Shown: positions 42,312 through 51,120 of the stretch, piece after piece
How positions within the stretch are numbered: the stretch's first letter is position 1
Layout of the letters: every line of letters starts with the position of its first letter
DNA from: Verrucomicrobia bacterium LP2A
GTDB lineage: Bacteria; Verrucomicrobiota; Verrucomicrobiia; Methylacidiphilales; Methylacidiphilaceae
DNA length: 64,000 bases
Assembly: GCA_000526255.1 (NCBI GenBank)
Contig: JAFS01000002.1
Location: 62,001 to 126,000 of the forward strand
Direction: 5' to 3'
Notes under the pieces: generated by a model
Seen by the model: only the letters and a program-made list of their open reading frames with translations
What the model was told of the DNA's origin: nothing
Databases searched by the model: none
Position numbers and translations under genes: made by a program

Positions 42312-43640
42312 TCATCCAGACAGGGCTCCGGGAAAGCCCAGCTTCGGCCAGCCCCTTCCCGCTCCCTTGGAAATCTTCCGCATCATCTTCCGCATCGAGT
42401 CGAATTTCCGCAAGAGATCATTGACATCGGTGACCTGCGTTCCGCTCCCGCGCGCGATGCGCAGCCGGCGACGTCCGTTGAGAATCCCTGGGCGGCGCCT
42501 CTCTTCGGGCGTCATGGAGAGGATGATCGCCTCGACCTGCTTGACCTTTTTCTCGTCGACCTTGACCGCTTGCTTGCCGGGAAACCCCGGGAGGAGGGCC
42601 AACACGCTCTCCAGCGGTCCCATCTTCTTCATGAGCCGGAGCTGCGCGAGAAAATCCTGCAGGCTGAATTCATTGCTCTTGAGCCGCTTGGCCATCTCCT
42701 CCATCGACTGGGCATCGATTTCCGACTGCGCCCGATCGACGAGGGCCACGATGTCTCCCATGCCCAGGAGCCTTCCGACGAACCGCTCGGGGACGAAGGG
42801 CTGCAAGGCATCGGGCTTCTCTCCCACGCCCAGGAACTTGATCGGGATGCCCGTCACCTGCTGGATCGAGAGAGCCGCGCCACCCCGGGCGTCGCCATCG
42901 GCTCTCGAGAGGACCAGACCGGTGAGCGGCACCTTGGCCGCAAAGGCTTCCGCCACCTTCACCGCCACCTGTCCGGTCGCCGCATCGACGACCAAGAGCG
43001 ACTCTCCCGGCTCCCAGAGTTCGGCTACGCCCGCAAGCTCCTCGAGCAGATCGGCGTCGACGTCGAGGCGGCCCGCAGCGTCGAAAATCAAAACGTCGAC
43101 TCTTTCCCGCTCGCCTCGAGCCCGCCCTTCCCGGACGACCGTTTCGAGCGGGGTCCCATCCGGCCAGGAATAGACAGGAACCTGGATCTGCTCGCCGAGC
43201 CGCTGGAGCTGCTCGCGCGCAGCGGGACGGGTCAGGTCCCCAGCGACCAGCGCTGCTTTTTGGCGCTGCTTCCGGAACCAGAGGGCCAGCTTTGCCGCAG
43301 TCGTCGTCTTCCCCGAGCCGTTGAGCCCGCAGAGGAGGAGGCGAAGGGGCCGTTCGGGCCGGATCCCTCGCTCGCCCTCTCCGAGCAGGCGCACGAGCTC
43401 GTCATGGAAGATCTTGACGAACTGATCTCCCGGTCGAATGCTGGACAGCGCTTCCTGCCCGAGGGCCCTCTTCTGGATCTCCTCGCAGAGTCGCTTGGCC
43501 ACCGGATAGTGGACGTCGGCGGCGAGCAGGGCGAGCCGGATCTCGCGGAGCGCGTCGGCAACGTTCGACTCGGAGAGCTTGCCGTATCCGCGAAGGTTGC
43601 GGAAGACCGACTCGAGCTTTTTCTGGAGGAGTTCGAGCAT
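42312..43640 (-). CDS. ffh: Signal recognition particle protein Ffh
   Basis: SRP54-type GTPase that binds signal peptides and 4.5S RNA. The 442 residues have an N domain, a G domain with GLNGSGKTTTAAKLALWF (P-loop), DAAGRLDVD (normally DTAGR) and SRADGDARGGAALS (normally TKLDGDARGG), and a methionine-rich M domain (LRLMKKMGPLESVLALLPGF and MRKMMRKISKGAG). The two atypical G-motif residues are mild departures from the E. coli type. It starts 27 bases after pafA on the same strand, linking the proteasome operon to the rpsP operon. Confidence 0.95.
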   Translation of the reverse strand: MLELLQKKLESVFRNLRGYGKLSESNVADALREIRLALLAADVHYPVAKRLCEEIQKRALGQEALSSIRPGDQFVKIFHDELVRLLGEGERGIRPERPLRLLLCGLNGSGKTTTAAKLALWFRKQRQKAALVAGDLTRPAAREQLQRLGEQIQVPVYSWPDGTPLETVVREGRARGERERVDVLIFDAAGRLDVDADLLEELAGVAELWEPGESLLVVDAATGQVAVKVAEAFAAKVPLTGLVLSRADGDARGGAALSIQQVTGIPIKFLGVGEKPDALQPFVPERFVGRLLGMGDIVALVDRAQSEIDAQSMEEMAKRLKSNEFSLQDFLAQLRLMKKMGPLESVLALLPGFPGKQAVKVDEKKVKQVEAIILSMTPEERRRPGILNGRRRLRIARGSGTQVTDVNDLLRKFDSMRKMMRKISKGAGRGWPKLGFPGALSG

Positions 43641-43667
43641 GGGGGATGGGCCGCGCCGGCTCCGACG

Positions 43668-45077
43668 CTATTTGGAGCGGAGCTCCAGGTCCTCGCAAAG
43701 GCCCGGCAGCTCCGCCTTCGGCGGCACCGCACTCACGAAGGGATCTTCCAAGGAGTAGTAGCCGCTGTTGCCCACCTGCACATAATCCCAGTCGATCACA
43801 TACGAGATCTTGCCCGCGGCCAATCGCCGCATGAGCTGGCTCCGTGCGTGGGCCCGGGTGTTCCGGGGAGCGTCCTGCTCCGGATCATGGTCCCCGAGGC
43901 CGGGCAAGCCGAGTGCCGCAAGCGAAGGCTGCGGAATCAGGCCCGCCAGGCTCCGCTTTTCATTGAGATTGTGGTATTCGAGATCGAGGCTTTCCATCCA
44001 CGGGTCGTCCCAAGCTACCCCTTCCTGGGTTCGAAAGAGCTCGAGCAGGTGGCGCTTGGTGATCCAGTCGACTCTGCCCAGGAGAGCGTCGGTTTCCTCG
44101 CGCAAGCCGCGCAAGACCTCTTCCCAGGCAAGGCAGGTCCAGACCGTGTCCCGATCCTCTTCCTGATCGAGCTGGCCGACCGCCATCAGGAAGTGCTCCA
44201 GAAGCTCCACGGCCGTCCATCTCCTTCCGTCGGAGAGCTCGATGAGCCAGGGGCCGTCGGGACAATGGCTGATCTGATGCATCGTGCGCACCGGATCGGC
44301 CAGGGCGACGCGAGGCATCCGGTCCGCCTCCAAGAGATCGAGAACGAGGGAGGTGCTGCCGACCTTGAGGGCCTGGCAGAACGGAAGCATGTTCGAGTCC
44401 CCAAGGAGGAGATGGAAGCGGCGAAAGCGGCAGGGATCCCCCAAGGGCTCGTCCCGAGCGTTGATCAGCGCCCGGTTGAACTGGACCCACTCGTAGATCT
44501 CGGTCTGAATGTAGTCGGCCCGTTGCATCACCTGAAAGGGCAGGGCGCGCGTTCGGGCTCCCCGGTCGACCCCTCTGGGCACCATCACCGTCCCAACCCG
44601 GCCGGCTCCGACCATCAGGCCTCGGACAGCCAAAAAGGCGAGCAGCGCATCGACGTTCCCCTGGGAAAGCGGGGCGTCTCGCTGGAGAAGGTAGTTTTCG
44701 TGGCAGCCGAAGGTCGCACCCGTGTAGTGATCGATGTTGTTCTTGATGAATGAGGCTTCCCCCGCGATGCCCAAGTCGTTCAGGCCCCGTTGCAGCAGCT
44801 TCTCACCCGCCCCGTCGGAAGCGAGCAGATCTCCCAGGAAGCGACATTCGGCGGTGCAATATTCGATATGCCCCATGTCGACATAGAGCCGACCGCCGTT
44901 GAAGAGGAACCCTCCGTTGCCCGCGGGCTCGTCGTAATCCCGGTCATGGACATCGATCAGACCCACGCGCTCCCGGTAGAAGAGATGGTCGCGCACCCGC
45001 TCCGGCACCGGCGGACTTTCCATGGTTCGCTGCGAAAGGCAGCCGTATTCCGTCTCCAGACCCGCAATCCGCCGCAT
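43668..45077 (-). CDS. pafA: Pup-protein ligase PafA
   Basis: Carboxylate-amine ligase of the glutamine synthetase fold that joins the C-terminal Glu of Pup to substrate lysines using ATP. The 469 residues begin MRRIAGLETEYGCL (metal-binding Glu), followed by GGRLYVDMGHIEYCTAECRF (catalytic Asp), FIKNNIDHYTGATFGCHENY and ALINARDEPLGDPCRFRRFH. PafA rather than Dop is chosen because the Dop-specific insertion near residue 60 is absent and because it follows prcA, as in Mycobacterium. It starts three bases after the prcA stop. Confidence 0.88.
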   Translation of the reverse strand: MRRIAGLETEYGCLSQRTMESPPVPERVRDHLFYRERVGLIDVHDRDYDEPAGNGGFLFNGGRLYVDMGHIEYCTAECRFLGDLLASDGAGEKLLQRGLNDLGIAGEASFIKNNIDHYTGATFGCHENYLLQRDAPLSQGNVDALLAFLAVRGLMVGAGRVGTVMVPRGVDRGARTRALPFQVMQRADYIQTEIYEWVQFNRALINARDEPLGDPCRFRRFHLLLGDSNMLPFCQALKVGSTSLVLDLLEADRMPRVALADPVRTMHQISHCPDGPWLIELSDGRRWTAVELLEHFLMAVGQLDQEEDRDTVWTCLAWEEVLRGLREETDALLGRVDWITKRHLLELFRTQEGVAWDDPWMESLDLEYHNLNEKRSLAGLIPQPSLAALGLPGLGDHDPEQDAPRNTRAHARSQLMRRLAAGKISYVIDWDYVQVGNSGYYSLEDPFVSAVPPKAELPGLCEDLELRSK

Positions 45078-45080
45078 CCC

Positions 45081-45857
45081 CTACTCCTTTTCCCCTGCCC
45101 ATCCCAGTTGCTGGGCCTCCGGGACGAAGAATGCGGGGCCGCCTTGGGCCGCGGCCTCCCGGGAGAGCGCACCGACTTCAAATCGGTCACAGAGCTTGGG
45201 AGCGAGCCACTCCTTCGGAGGCGTGAACTGCGCCCACGGAACGCGCTTCTCTCCTTCCGCCTGGGCGGACCAGGCGAGCACGCGCAGCGCGTGCTCCGCA
45301 AGCTCCTTCCAGTCTTTGCCCGAGGGAGGCGGGGATTTCCGGCTCTCCTCTTGCCAGACCGACGAAAGATCCTTGCGCGCACCGAAGAGGACTCCGCGGC
45401 GGAGCTGCTCGGGCTCGAGCCCCGCATAGCCGCCGTCATATTCGAGGAGCCACGCTTGATCCGCGGAGGGCGAGCTGCCCAGCTCCACGAGAACGCCCCG
45501 GAAGAGCAACGGGGCGGAGAAAATCTGCTCGAAGGCGCTTTTCAGGGCGCCAGCCAGGCCATAGCTCACGATCCGCCGCGCGCTCACGTCGGTCCGCGAT
45601 CGGGAGAATCCCTCGACGTGCGCAGCCTCGATCGCGGTCTGCCGAATCTTTTCCAGGTCGGCGGGATGGCCCACCGCGCCGAGGGCCAGGTGGTCATAGA
45701 CCTCGAAGACCTTTGGAGTGGACGCCTTGCCGGCGGCCAACAGGATGCCGGGCTCTCCGCCAACGGCGACAACGGGAGCGGCACCTCGAAGTTGATCCTC
45801 GATGTACTCGCGCCGATTCTGGACCGCTTCCAACCACCGATAAGGTTCCTCGATCAC
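45081..45857 (-). CDS. prcA: Proteasome alpha subunit PrcA
   Basis: Forms the outer rings and gate of the 20S core. The 258-residue protein has the bacterial alpha features EEPYRWLEAVQNRREYIEDQ, LLAAGKASTPKVFEVYDHLA, VSARRIVSYGLAGALKSAFE and VLVELGSSPSADQAWLLEYD. It lacks an N-terminal catalytic threonine, as alpha subunits do. GTG 45857 is chosen because GGGAGAGG precedes it; a longer frame starts at 45899. The order prcB-prcA-pafA matches Actinobacteria, but a 234-base gap separates it from prcB. Confidence 0.85.
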   Translation of the reverse strand: MIEEPYRWLEAVQNRREYIEDQLRGAAPVVAVGGEPGILLAAGKASTPKVFEVYDHLALGAVGHPADLEKIRQTAIEAAHVEGFSRSRTDVSARRIVSYGLAGALKSAFEQIFSAPLLFRGVLVELGSSPSADQAWLLEYDGGYAGLEPEQLRRGVLFGARKDLSSVWQEESRKSPPPSGKDWKELAEHALRVLAWSAQAEGEKRVPWAQFTPPKEWLAPKLCDRFEVGALSREAAAQGGPAFFVPEAQQLGWAGEKE

Positions 45858-46091
45858 GCTTAACCTCTCCCTCGCAGCACCCGTTCCCTCTCCCCGCAAG
45901 GCGTCAGCCCTAGCACCCCCCTTGCCCGAAGGGAAACGGAAGTGGGCAGCCTACCACCTCCTTGACGCGGTTCAATGCAAATGAGCGCTCTCTGCTTCCT
46001 GCCGACACGATCGGCCTTCCCCGGGTTTAGTTGAGCCCGCCTTCTTCCCGGCGAAAGCCCTGCGCCCGGGGGACGCGCACGGCAAGAGCGC
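45858..46091 (-). promoter_or_regulatory. Gap between prcB and prcA, possible internal promoter
   Basis: 234 bases without a convincing gene. On the minus strand TTGAAC is followed after about 16 bases by TAGGCT near 45950-45980, a possible promoter for prcA-pafA. Alpha and beta genes normally almost touch, so the gap itself is unusual. Confidence 0.3.
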
Positions 46092-46901
46092 TCAGGCCAC
46101 CGCAGGGAGGAGACGACTCAGCTGCTCCTCCGGGATCGACCTGACCCCGGTCTTCCGAACTAATTTTACCTGAGGGTAGATCCGCGTCCGCCGGTCGATG
46201 CCTCCCGTGGCGGTGTCGGATTCCGCCGCGACGTCCAAGAGCTGGAGGGCCAGGGTGATCGCCTCCTCCTCCGCGCGCTCGGCCGGAGGCGAATCGCTCC
46301 ACCGGTTGAGGTATTGGAGGACGCTGCGGGCCGCCGGAGATCCGGAGCCGGAGACGGCGAAATCGACCGCTTCGAATTGCGCTCCCAAGGCGTCGTAAAA
46401 GAAGATCTTCGGACTCCCTTTGCCCAGGGGATCGACCAGGGCAACGACGGGAACCACGACCCCGACCCCTTGCAGGGTCATCGCGAGGTTCTCCTTGAGA
46501 AGCTTCCCGACCATTCTCACCTTGGCGTCGAGCGATAAGGACTGAAGCTGGCTTCGCCGGTAGTACTCGAAGGAATGCTGGAGGACGCGAGCGATTTCGT
46601 AGGCGGTCGCCGGAGCGCCGGCGATCGCCATGACCGTCGAACGGTCGATCTCGATCACCTTGTCCGCTCGATCGTGAATGACCGTATGCCCCATCGTCGC
46701 TCGCCGGTCTCCCGCGACGATCACCCCGTCCCGGTAATGGAAGCTGAGCACGGTCGTCGCTTCCGGCACCGGGAGCGTGGCACCCCCCACTACCGCCCCC
46801 TTTCCTTCGGGGAAGAGCAGATTCCTCGACCGGAGCACGGCAAAGAAATCGCCCGTCTGCGCCCCGGCAGAAACGCCAATGGTCTCCACGTTCCTATTCA
46901 C
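46092..46901 (-). CDS. prcB: Proteasome beta subunit PrcB
   Basis: Catalytic subunit of the 20S proteasome. A propeptide of about 48 residues precedes the mature N-terminus TTVLSFHYRDGVIVAGDRRA. Counting from the first Thr gives Thr1, Asp17 and Lys33 (HDRADKVIEID), exactly the catalytic set. The residue before Thr1 is Ala, where Gly is usual. GTG 46901 overlaps the pup stop (GGTGAATAG), which couples the two genes; downstream starts are possible. Mature length about 221 residues. Confidence 0.9.
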   Translation of the reverse strand: MNRNVETIGVSAGAQTGDFFAVLRSRNLLFPEGKGAVVGGATLPVPEATTVLSFHYRDGVIVAGDRRATMGHTVIHDRADKVIEIDRSTVMAIAGAPATAYEIARVLQHSFEYYRRSQLQSLSLDAKVRMVGKLLKENLAMTLQGVGVVVPVVALVDPLGKGSPKIFFYDALGAQFEAVDFAVSGSGSPAARSVLQYLNRWSDSPPAERAEEEAITLALQLLDVAAESDTATGGIDRRTRIYPQVKLVRKTGVRSIPEEQLSRLLPAVA

Positions 46902-47076
46902 CGGTCCGCTGCCGATAGCGCTTCGCTTGATCGGGATCGACCTTGCGCATCCGCTTGAGGATCTCTTCGGTGTTTGGCCGATCGACTCTCGGCGCTCTCG
47001 GGCCCGGCCCCTCTCCTCCCGGACCCGGGCCGGGAGCAACCGGATGTGTCTTCTGCACTTGTTCTGGCATCAGCAT
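46894..47076 (-). CDS. pup: Prokaryotic ubiquitin-like protein Pup
   Basis: A 60-residue disordered tag with proline/glycine-rich N-terminal half and a helical C-terminal part (RPNTEEILKRMRKVDPDQAK) ending RYRQRTGE. The C-terminal Gly-Glu is the form that can be attached directly; the Gly-Gln form of Mycobacterium needs deamidation first. Start ATG 47076 follows AGGAGG by three bases; ATG 47070 (MPEQVQK) is also possible. Placed between dop and prcB, the conserved location. Confidence 0.88.
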   Translation of the reverse strand: MLMPEQVQKTHPVAPGPGPGGEGPGPRAPRVDRPNTEEILKRMRKVDPDQAKRYRQRTGE

Positions 47077-47099
47077 AGCCCTCCTGGGTTTAGTGAAAT

Positions 47100-48650
47100 C
47101 TAGCCACCGATCGGCTCGAGCTTCAACTCCTCAATCATGTCGGAAACGAGCTGCGCCCGGTCGATCACCTCGCAGTAGCGCTCCAGGTCGACTCCCGGAA
47201 AGGCCGAAGAAAGCTCGATCCGGTAGGTCTGCCCCTTCCAGCGGAAGGCAATGTAGTCCCATTGAACGTTGACCAGATCCCGGGCGAACTTTTGAATGCA
47301 CTTGCCCCGGACATAGGCGCGGGAGGCATTGGGCGGCTGCTGGATCGCCCGGTAGATATCCTCTTCCCGGGAAATCCGGCTGATCTCGCCCCCCGATTCG
47401 AGGGCGTAATAGAGACCCCGCTCCCGATCCACCAGGTGATATTCGAGGTCGACGCTCTGGAGCCAGGGGTCGTCCCAGGAAAGCTTCTGCTCCTCGCGGA
47501 AGGTCTCCAGCAGGCATCTCTTGGCGACCCAATCGAGCCGGTCGCGCAAGGCATCGGGACCACTCTGCAGCAACTCCACCGTCTCTTTCCAGCTCTTCCA
47601 GACCGCCCGCTTCTCAGGGTGGTCGAGATCGACATAGCGACCGACCCAATCAGCGTAGTCGTTCTGCAGCTGGGCGGCGGTGGTTGTCCCCGAATGGGCG
47701 AGACCGACCTCCCAGCGATTGGTCTGGTCCCGAGAGATGCTCCGATGGGCGTAGAGCGGATCGGCCAGGAAGAAGCGGCGCGGCACCCGGTCGTACTGGA
47801 GGGCCTCCAGCACCAGCGCCGTGGTGCCAACCTTGAGCCAGGTCGCATATTCCGAAAGGTTGGAGTCGCCCACGATGACGTGGAAGCGGCGGTAGAGCTT
47901 CGGGTTCGCGTGGGGCTCGTCTCGCGTATTGATCAGCGGCCGTCGGTTCATGGTGTCGATGCCCACGAGCTCGGTGAAAAAGTCGGCGCGCTGGGAAATT
48001 TGAAAGCCACCGACCATTCCCTGGTCTTCCTTCTCCCAGCCGAGCTTTCCGGCACCCCCGAAGATCTGGCGGGTCACCAGGAAGGCCATCATCCCCTCGA
48101 CGATCCGATCCCAGGGGATCATCCGCGGGATCAGGTAGTTTTCGTGGCAGCCGTAACTGTGCCCCGCGAAGTCGCTGTTGTTCTTGTAGAGGCAGACCGT
48201 GTGATTCCGCTTCCGGCTCGCCGCCCGGGCACACTCCTCGAGGATCCGTTCCCCCGCCTTGTCCTGCGCCACCAGCTCCAGAAGGGTGGAACATTCCGGG
48301 GTCGAATATTCGGGATGGGTGTGATCATTGTAGAAGCGAGCGCCGTTGCGCAGGACGAAGTCGCTCTTGATCTCCTCGAAGCTATAGGGCCGCTGGCGGT
48401 CCTGGGAGAAAAAGTTCGCCTCGTCCCCGTCCTGCCGCAGATCCTTCGCCCGGAAGCCGCGGGCGTCGCGGTGGGGATCCTCCCGCGTGTAATCCCAAAG
48501 GTTGGGGCTGCCGAGCTGAGCGGCGGCTCGCACCAGGTGGATCGACTCCTCGACGACGTCGATCTCCGCATTTTCCCGAACCGCAATCCCGAATTCAGTC
48601 TCCAACCCAAAATAGATCGGCCACGCTGGAATTGGTCTTTGCTTGTCCAT
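47100..48650 (-). CDS. dop: Depupylase / deamidase Dop
   Basis: Removes Pup from substrates (and in some bacteria deamidates it). The 516-residue protein has PIYFGLETEFGIAVRE, then the Dop-type insertion including DYTREDPHRDARGFRAKDL, the catalytic-Asp segment FYNDHTHPEYSTPECSTLLE, KNNSDFAGHSYGCHENYLIP, and PLINTRDEPHANPKLYRRFH. Because Pup already ends in Glu here, depupylation is its likely task. ATG 48650 has GGAGGGGAG upstream; a TTG overlapping the arc stop is the alternative start. Confidence 0.88.
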   Translation of the reverse strand: MDKQRPIPAWPIYFGLETEFGIAVRENAEIDVVEESIHLVRAAAQLGSPNLWDYTREDPHRDARGFRAKDLRQDGDEANFFSQDRQRPYSFEEIKSDFVLRNGARFYNDHTHPEYSTPECSTLLELVAQDKAGERILEECARAASRKRNHTVCLYKNNSDFAGHSYGCHENYLIPRMIPWDRIVEGMMAFLVTRQIFGGAGKLGWEKEDQGMVGGFQISQRADFFTELVGIDTMNRRPLINTRDEPHANPKLYRRFHVIVGDSNLSEYATWLKVGTTALVLEALQYDRVPRRFFLADPLYAHRSISRDQTNRWEVGLAHSGTTTAAQLQNDYADWVGRYVDLDHPEKRAVWKSWKETVELLQSGPDALRDRLDWVAKRCLLETFREEQKLSWDDPWLQSVDLEYHLVDRERGLYYALESGGEISRISREEDIYRAIQQPPNASRAYVRGKCIQKFARDLVNVQWDYIAFRWKGQTYRIELSSAFPGVDLERYCEVIDRAQLVSDMIEELKLEPIGG

Positions 48651-48688
48651 GGTGCCGCGCTCCCCTCCGGTATCTGGTTCCCGAATGC

Positions 48689-50344
48689 TCAAACGACCTG
48701 ACGCACCGTCCCTTCCTCCCGCCGCACCACCGGAGCGAGCCGAACCACGTTCTGCGGATCGCAGTCGACGAGCTTCAGCCAGTCTTCCGTGATGTCCGAC
48801 GGTGGGAAGATGTCATTCTCAAGATACTCGATATCGAGCGCTGTCAAAAGGTCCTCCAGCCGCAAGCCGTGATCCGACGGATCGGAGATCGCCCGCTTGA
48901 TCGCCAACTCCTTGGCCCGCTCGACGATCGAGGCGATGATCGCCCCGCTGATCAGGTCGCCTCGATAGAGGTATTCCTTTCTCCCGCTCCGGTAGGTGAT
49001 CTCCAGAAACCGGTTCTGTTCGGCACGGGCGAACTGAGCGTCCAGCACCCCTTCGACGAGGATATCGATCGCCTTTTCCCGATCGTCGCCCGCCTGCTTC
49101 AAGAGCTCCGGGGCATAGGGGAGATCGGAGAGAAGGTAGATCCGATAGATTTCGCCCGATCCCGCGCGAGTCGGCCGATTGACCTTGATCTTCCGATCGA
49201 TCCGGCCGGGTCGAAGGATGGCCGGATCGATCAGATCCGCCCGGTTGGAAGCCAGGATGATCACCACCTCGCGCATCGACTCGATCCCGTCCATCTCGGC
49301 GCAGAACATGGGGACGAGCGTGTTAAGGATGCTGTTGAAGCGTCCCGCGCGCCGGGTGCCCAGGATCGACTCGGCCTCGTCGATGAAGATGAAGGGGAGA
49401 AAGCCCTCGTGCGCCAACTCCCGGGCCTGCTCGAAGAGGTCGCGCACTTGCCGCTCCGACTCGCCGACCCACATGTTGAGAATCTCCGGTCCCTTGACGT
49501 GGAGGAAGAACTCCTTGCGCTCCTCTCCGGTCTGTTCCCGAAGCTGACGCGTCAGGTTGTACGCCGTCGCCTTCCCCAGGAGGGTCTTCCCGCATCCCGG
49601 CGGCCCGTGGAGCAAGAATCCCTTCGGAACATGGTGGTGATACTTGGTGAAGAGGTCCGCATGGAGAAAAGGCAGTTCCACGGCGTCCCGAACGGCTCCG
49701 ACCGCCTCTTTCTGGCCCCCGACCTTCTCCCACGGAAGCTCTGGGACCTGGTCGAGCAGACGGTGCTTGGTCCTCGAGGTCGCCACGACCTCGAGCGCCA
49801 CCCGGGAAAAGCCGTCGATCCGGATTTCGAGCCCGGCCTTGATCCGCTCCTTCGCCAGAGGCGTCGAGCGCATCACCACGAAGCTCCCGCCCACCCCTTC
49901 GTGTCCCACGCGCAGCCGGTTGTCCGGCAGCACGTCGAGAACCTTCACCACGGGGCCGGAAAAGTCGAAGCCGAGATCACCGACGACGGCAAACGCCTCG
50001 TTGAGCAGCACCCGTGTTCCCACCAAGAGCGTCTCGTGCGCCAGCCGCGGGTCGATCATGCAGTAGAATTCGGTGCCACCCTGCACCACCAGCGCGATCT
50101 CTTTCTTGGGCAGGCCGAGGAGGGTGCCCACGCGGTTCGCCGGAGCGGAAAGCTTCTCGACCGCCTCGTTGAGCTTTTCCAGAGCCTGGTGGGCCTGCTC
50201 GCTCGTCTCCTCAAGCTCGGCGACCCGGCGCCGAAGGTAGAAGAACGCCTCCCGGGAAACCGCGTCGAAGGAGAGTGACTGGCCGATCAGGTCGACGACC
50301 TGCAGAGCGGAGGCCGACTCTAAGTTTTCGAAAGACATAGGCAT
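48689..50344 (-). CDS. arc: Proteasomal AAA+ ATPase ARC/Mpa
   Basis: Hexameric unfoldase feeding pupylated proteins to the 20S core. The 551 residues have an N-terminal coiled coil that binds Pup (about 30-75, YLRRRVAELEETSEQAHQAL), an OB domain, and an AAA+ domain with GPPGCGKTLLGKATAYNL (Walker A) and FIFIDEAESILGTRR (Walker B), followed by NRADLIDPAILRPGRID. The C-terminus reads GTVRQVV, not the QYL-type ending that docks Mpa to the proteasome. ATG 50344 has GGAG five bases upstream; earlier in-frame starts exist. First gene of the proteasome block. Confidence 0.9.
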   Translation of the reverse strand: MPMSFENLESASALQVVDLIGQSLSFDAVSREAFFYLRRRVAELEETSEQAHQALEKLNEAVEKLSAPANRVGTLLGLPKKEIALVVQGGTEFYCMIDPRLAHETLLVGTRVLLNEAFAVVGDLGFDFSGPVVKVLDVLPDNRLRVGHEGVGGSFVVMRSTPLAKERIKAGLEIRIDGFSRVALEVVATSRTKHRLLDQVPELPWEKVGGQKEAVGAVRDAVELPFLHADLFTKYHHHVPKGFLLHGPPGCGKTLLGKATAYNLTRQLREQTGEERKEFFLHVKGPEILNMWVGESERQVRDLFEQARELAHEGFLPFIFIDEAESILGTRRAGRFNSILNTLVPMFCAEMDGIESMREVVIILASNRADLIDPAILRPGRIDRKIKVNRPTRAGSGEIYRIYLLSDLPYAPELLKQAGDDREKAIDILVEGVLDAQFARAEQNRFLEITYRSGRKEYLYRGDLISGAIIASIVERAKELAIKRAISDPSDHGLRLEDLLTALDIEYLENDIFPPSDITEDWLKLVDCDPQNVVRLAPVVRREEGTVRQVV

Positions 50345-50439
50345 GTCTGCTCCGAGTCCCTTTTCTTTTCTTGCCATGCCTTCAACAATAGGCGCATGCG
50401 CTTTTCCCCGCAAATCGCCTCCTGGGCGAGGCCGTTTCC

Positions 50440-51120
50440 CTAGTGAAGCAGGTTCCGCACCAACTTGACCGGATCCGCCGATTCGAGCACCGGGCGGCCG
50501 ACGACGATGTGGGTTGCTCCAAGGGCAAACGCCTCACGGGGAGAGACGGTACGGCGCTGGTCGTCTCCTTCCCGCTCCGCGAGCCGGATCCCCGGGGTCA
50601 CGATCACTTCCGGCAGGAGGCCGGTCTTCCGCAGGGAAGCGAGCTCGCGGGCGGAGCAGACGATGCCAGGAACGCCGCACTCGCCAGCGAGCGCCGCAAG
50701 GGAGCAGACCCGTTCGGTGATGCCGCCGCTCACGCCGATCTCGGAAAGTTCCTCCTCCTCGAGGCTCGTCAGCACGGTCACCGCGAGGACCCGGGTCCCG
50801 CTGCCCGCGGCGGCCTTGGCGGCGGCCGTCAGCATTCGCCTTCCCCCGAGAGCATGAACGGTCAGGAAGCCGACTTCCATCCGCACGCAAGCCTCGACGG
50901 CCCGACCGACCGTAGCCGGGATGTCGTGAAACTTCAGATCGAGGAAGACCCGCGCTCCCAGCGAGCGAAGCCGCCCGACGACTTCGGGCCCGCCGCGCAA
51001 GAAGAGTTGACTTCCCACCTTGAACCAACTGACATACTCGCGCAGCCGGCGCGCCAGGGAGAGCGCCGCCTCCACCTCGAAGAGATCCAAGGCCACGATG
51101 AGCCCATCCGCTAAGGGCAT
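50440..51120 (-). CDS. pyrF: Orotidine 5'-phosphate decarboxylase
   Basis: Last step of UMP synthesis. The 226-residue protein has LADGLIVALDLFEVEAALSL, FKVGSQLFLRGGPEVV (catalytic Lys region), FLDLKFHDIPATVGRAVEAC (the DxKxHDIP signature), LTVHALGG and the phosphate-binding VTPGIRLAE and THIVVGRPV. The start ATG 51120 is the family-like position and overlaps, in opposite orientation, the likely ispE start. It lies 95 bases upstream of arc. Confidence 0.95.
   Translation of the reverse strand: MPLADGLIVALDLFEVEAALSLARRLREYVSWFKVGSQLFLRGGPEVVGRLRSLGARVFLDLKFHDIPATVGRAVEACVRMEVGFLTVHALGGRRMLTAAAKAAAGSGTRVLAVTVLTSLEEEELSEIGVSGGITERVCSLAALAGECGVPGIVCSARELASLRKTGLLPEVIVTPGIRLAEREGDDQRRTVSPREAFALGATHIVVGRPVLESADPVKLVRNLLH

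Noticed and set aside
42288-44753. 821-codon frame on the plus strand across ffh and pafA
   Set aside because: Shadow of two well-supported genes on the other strand.
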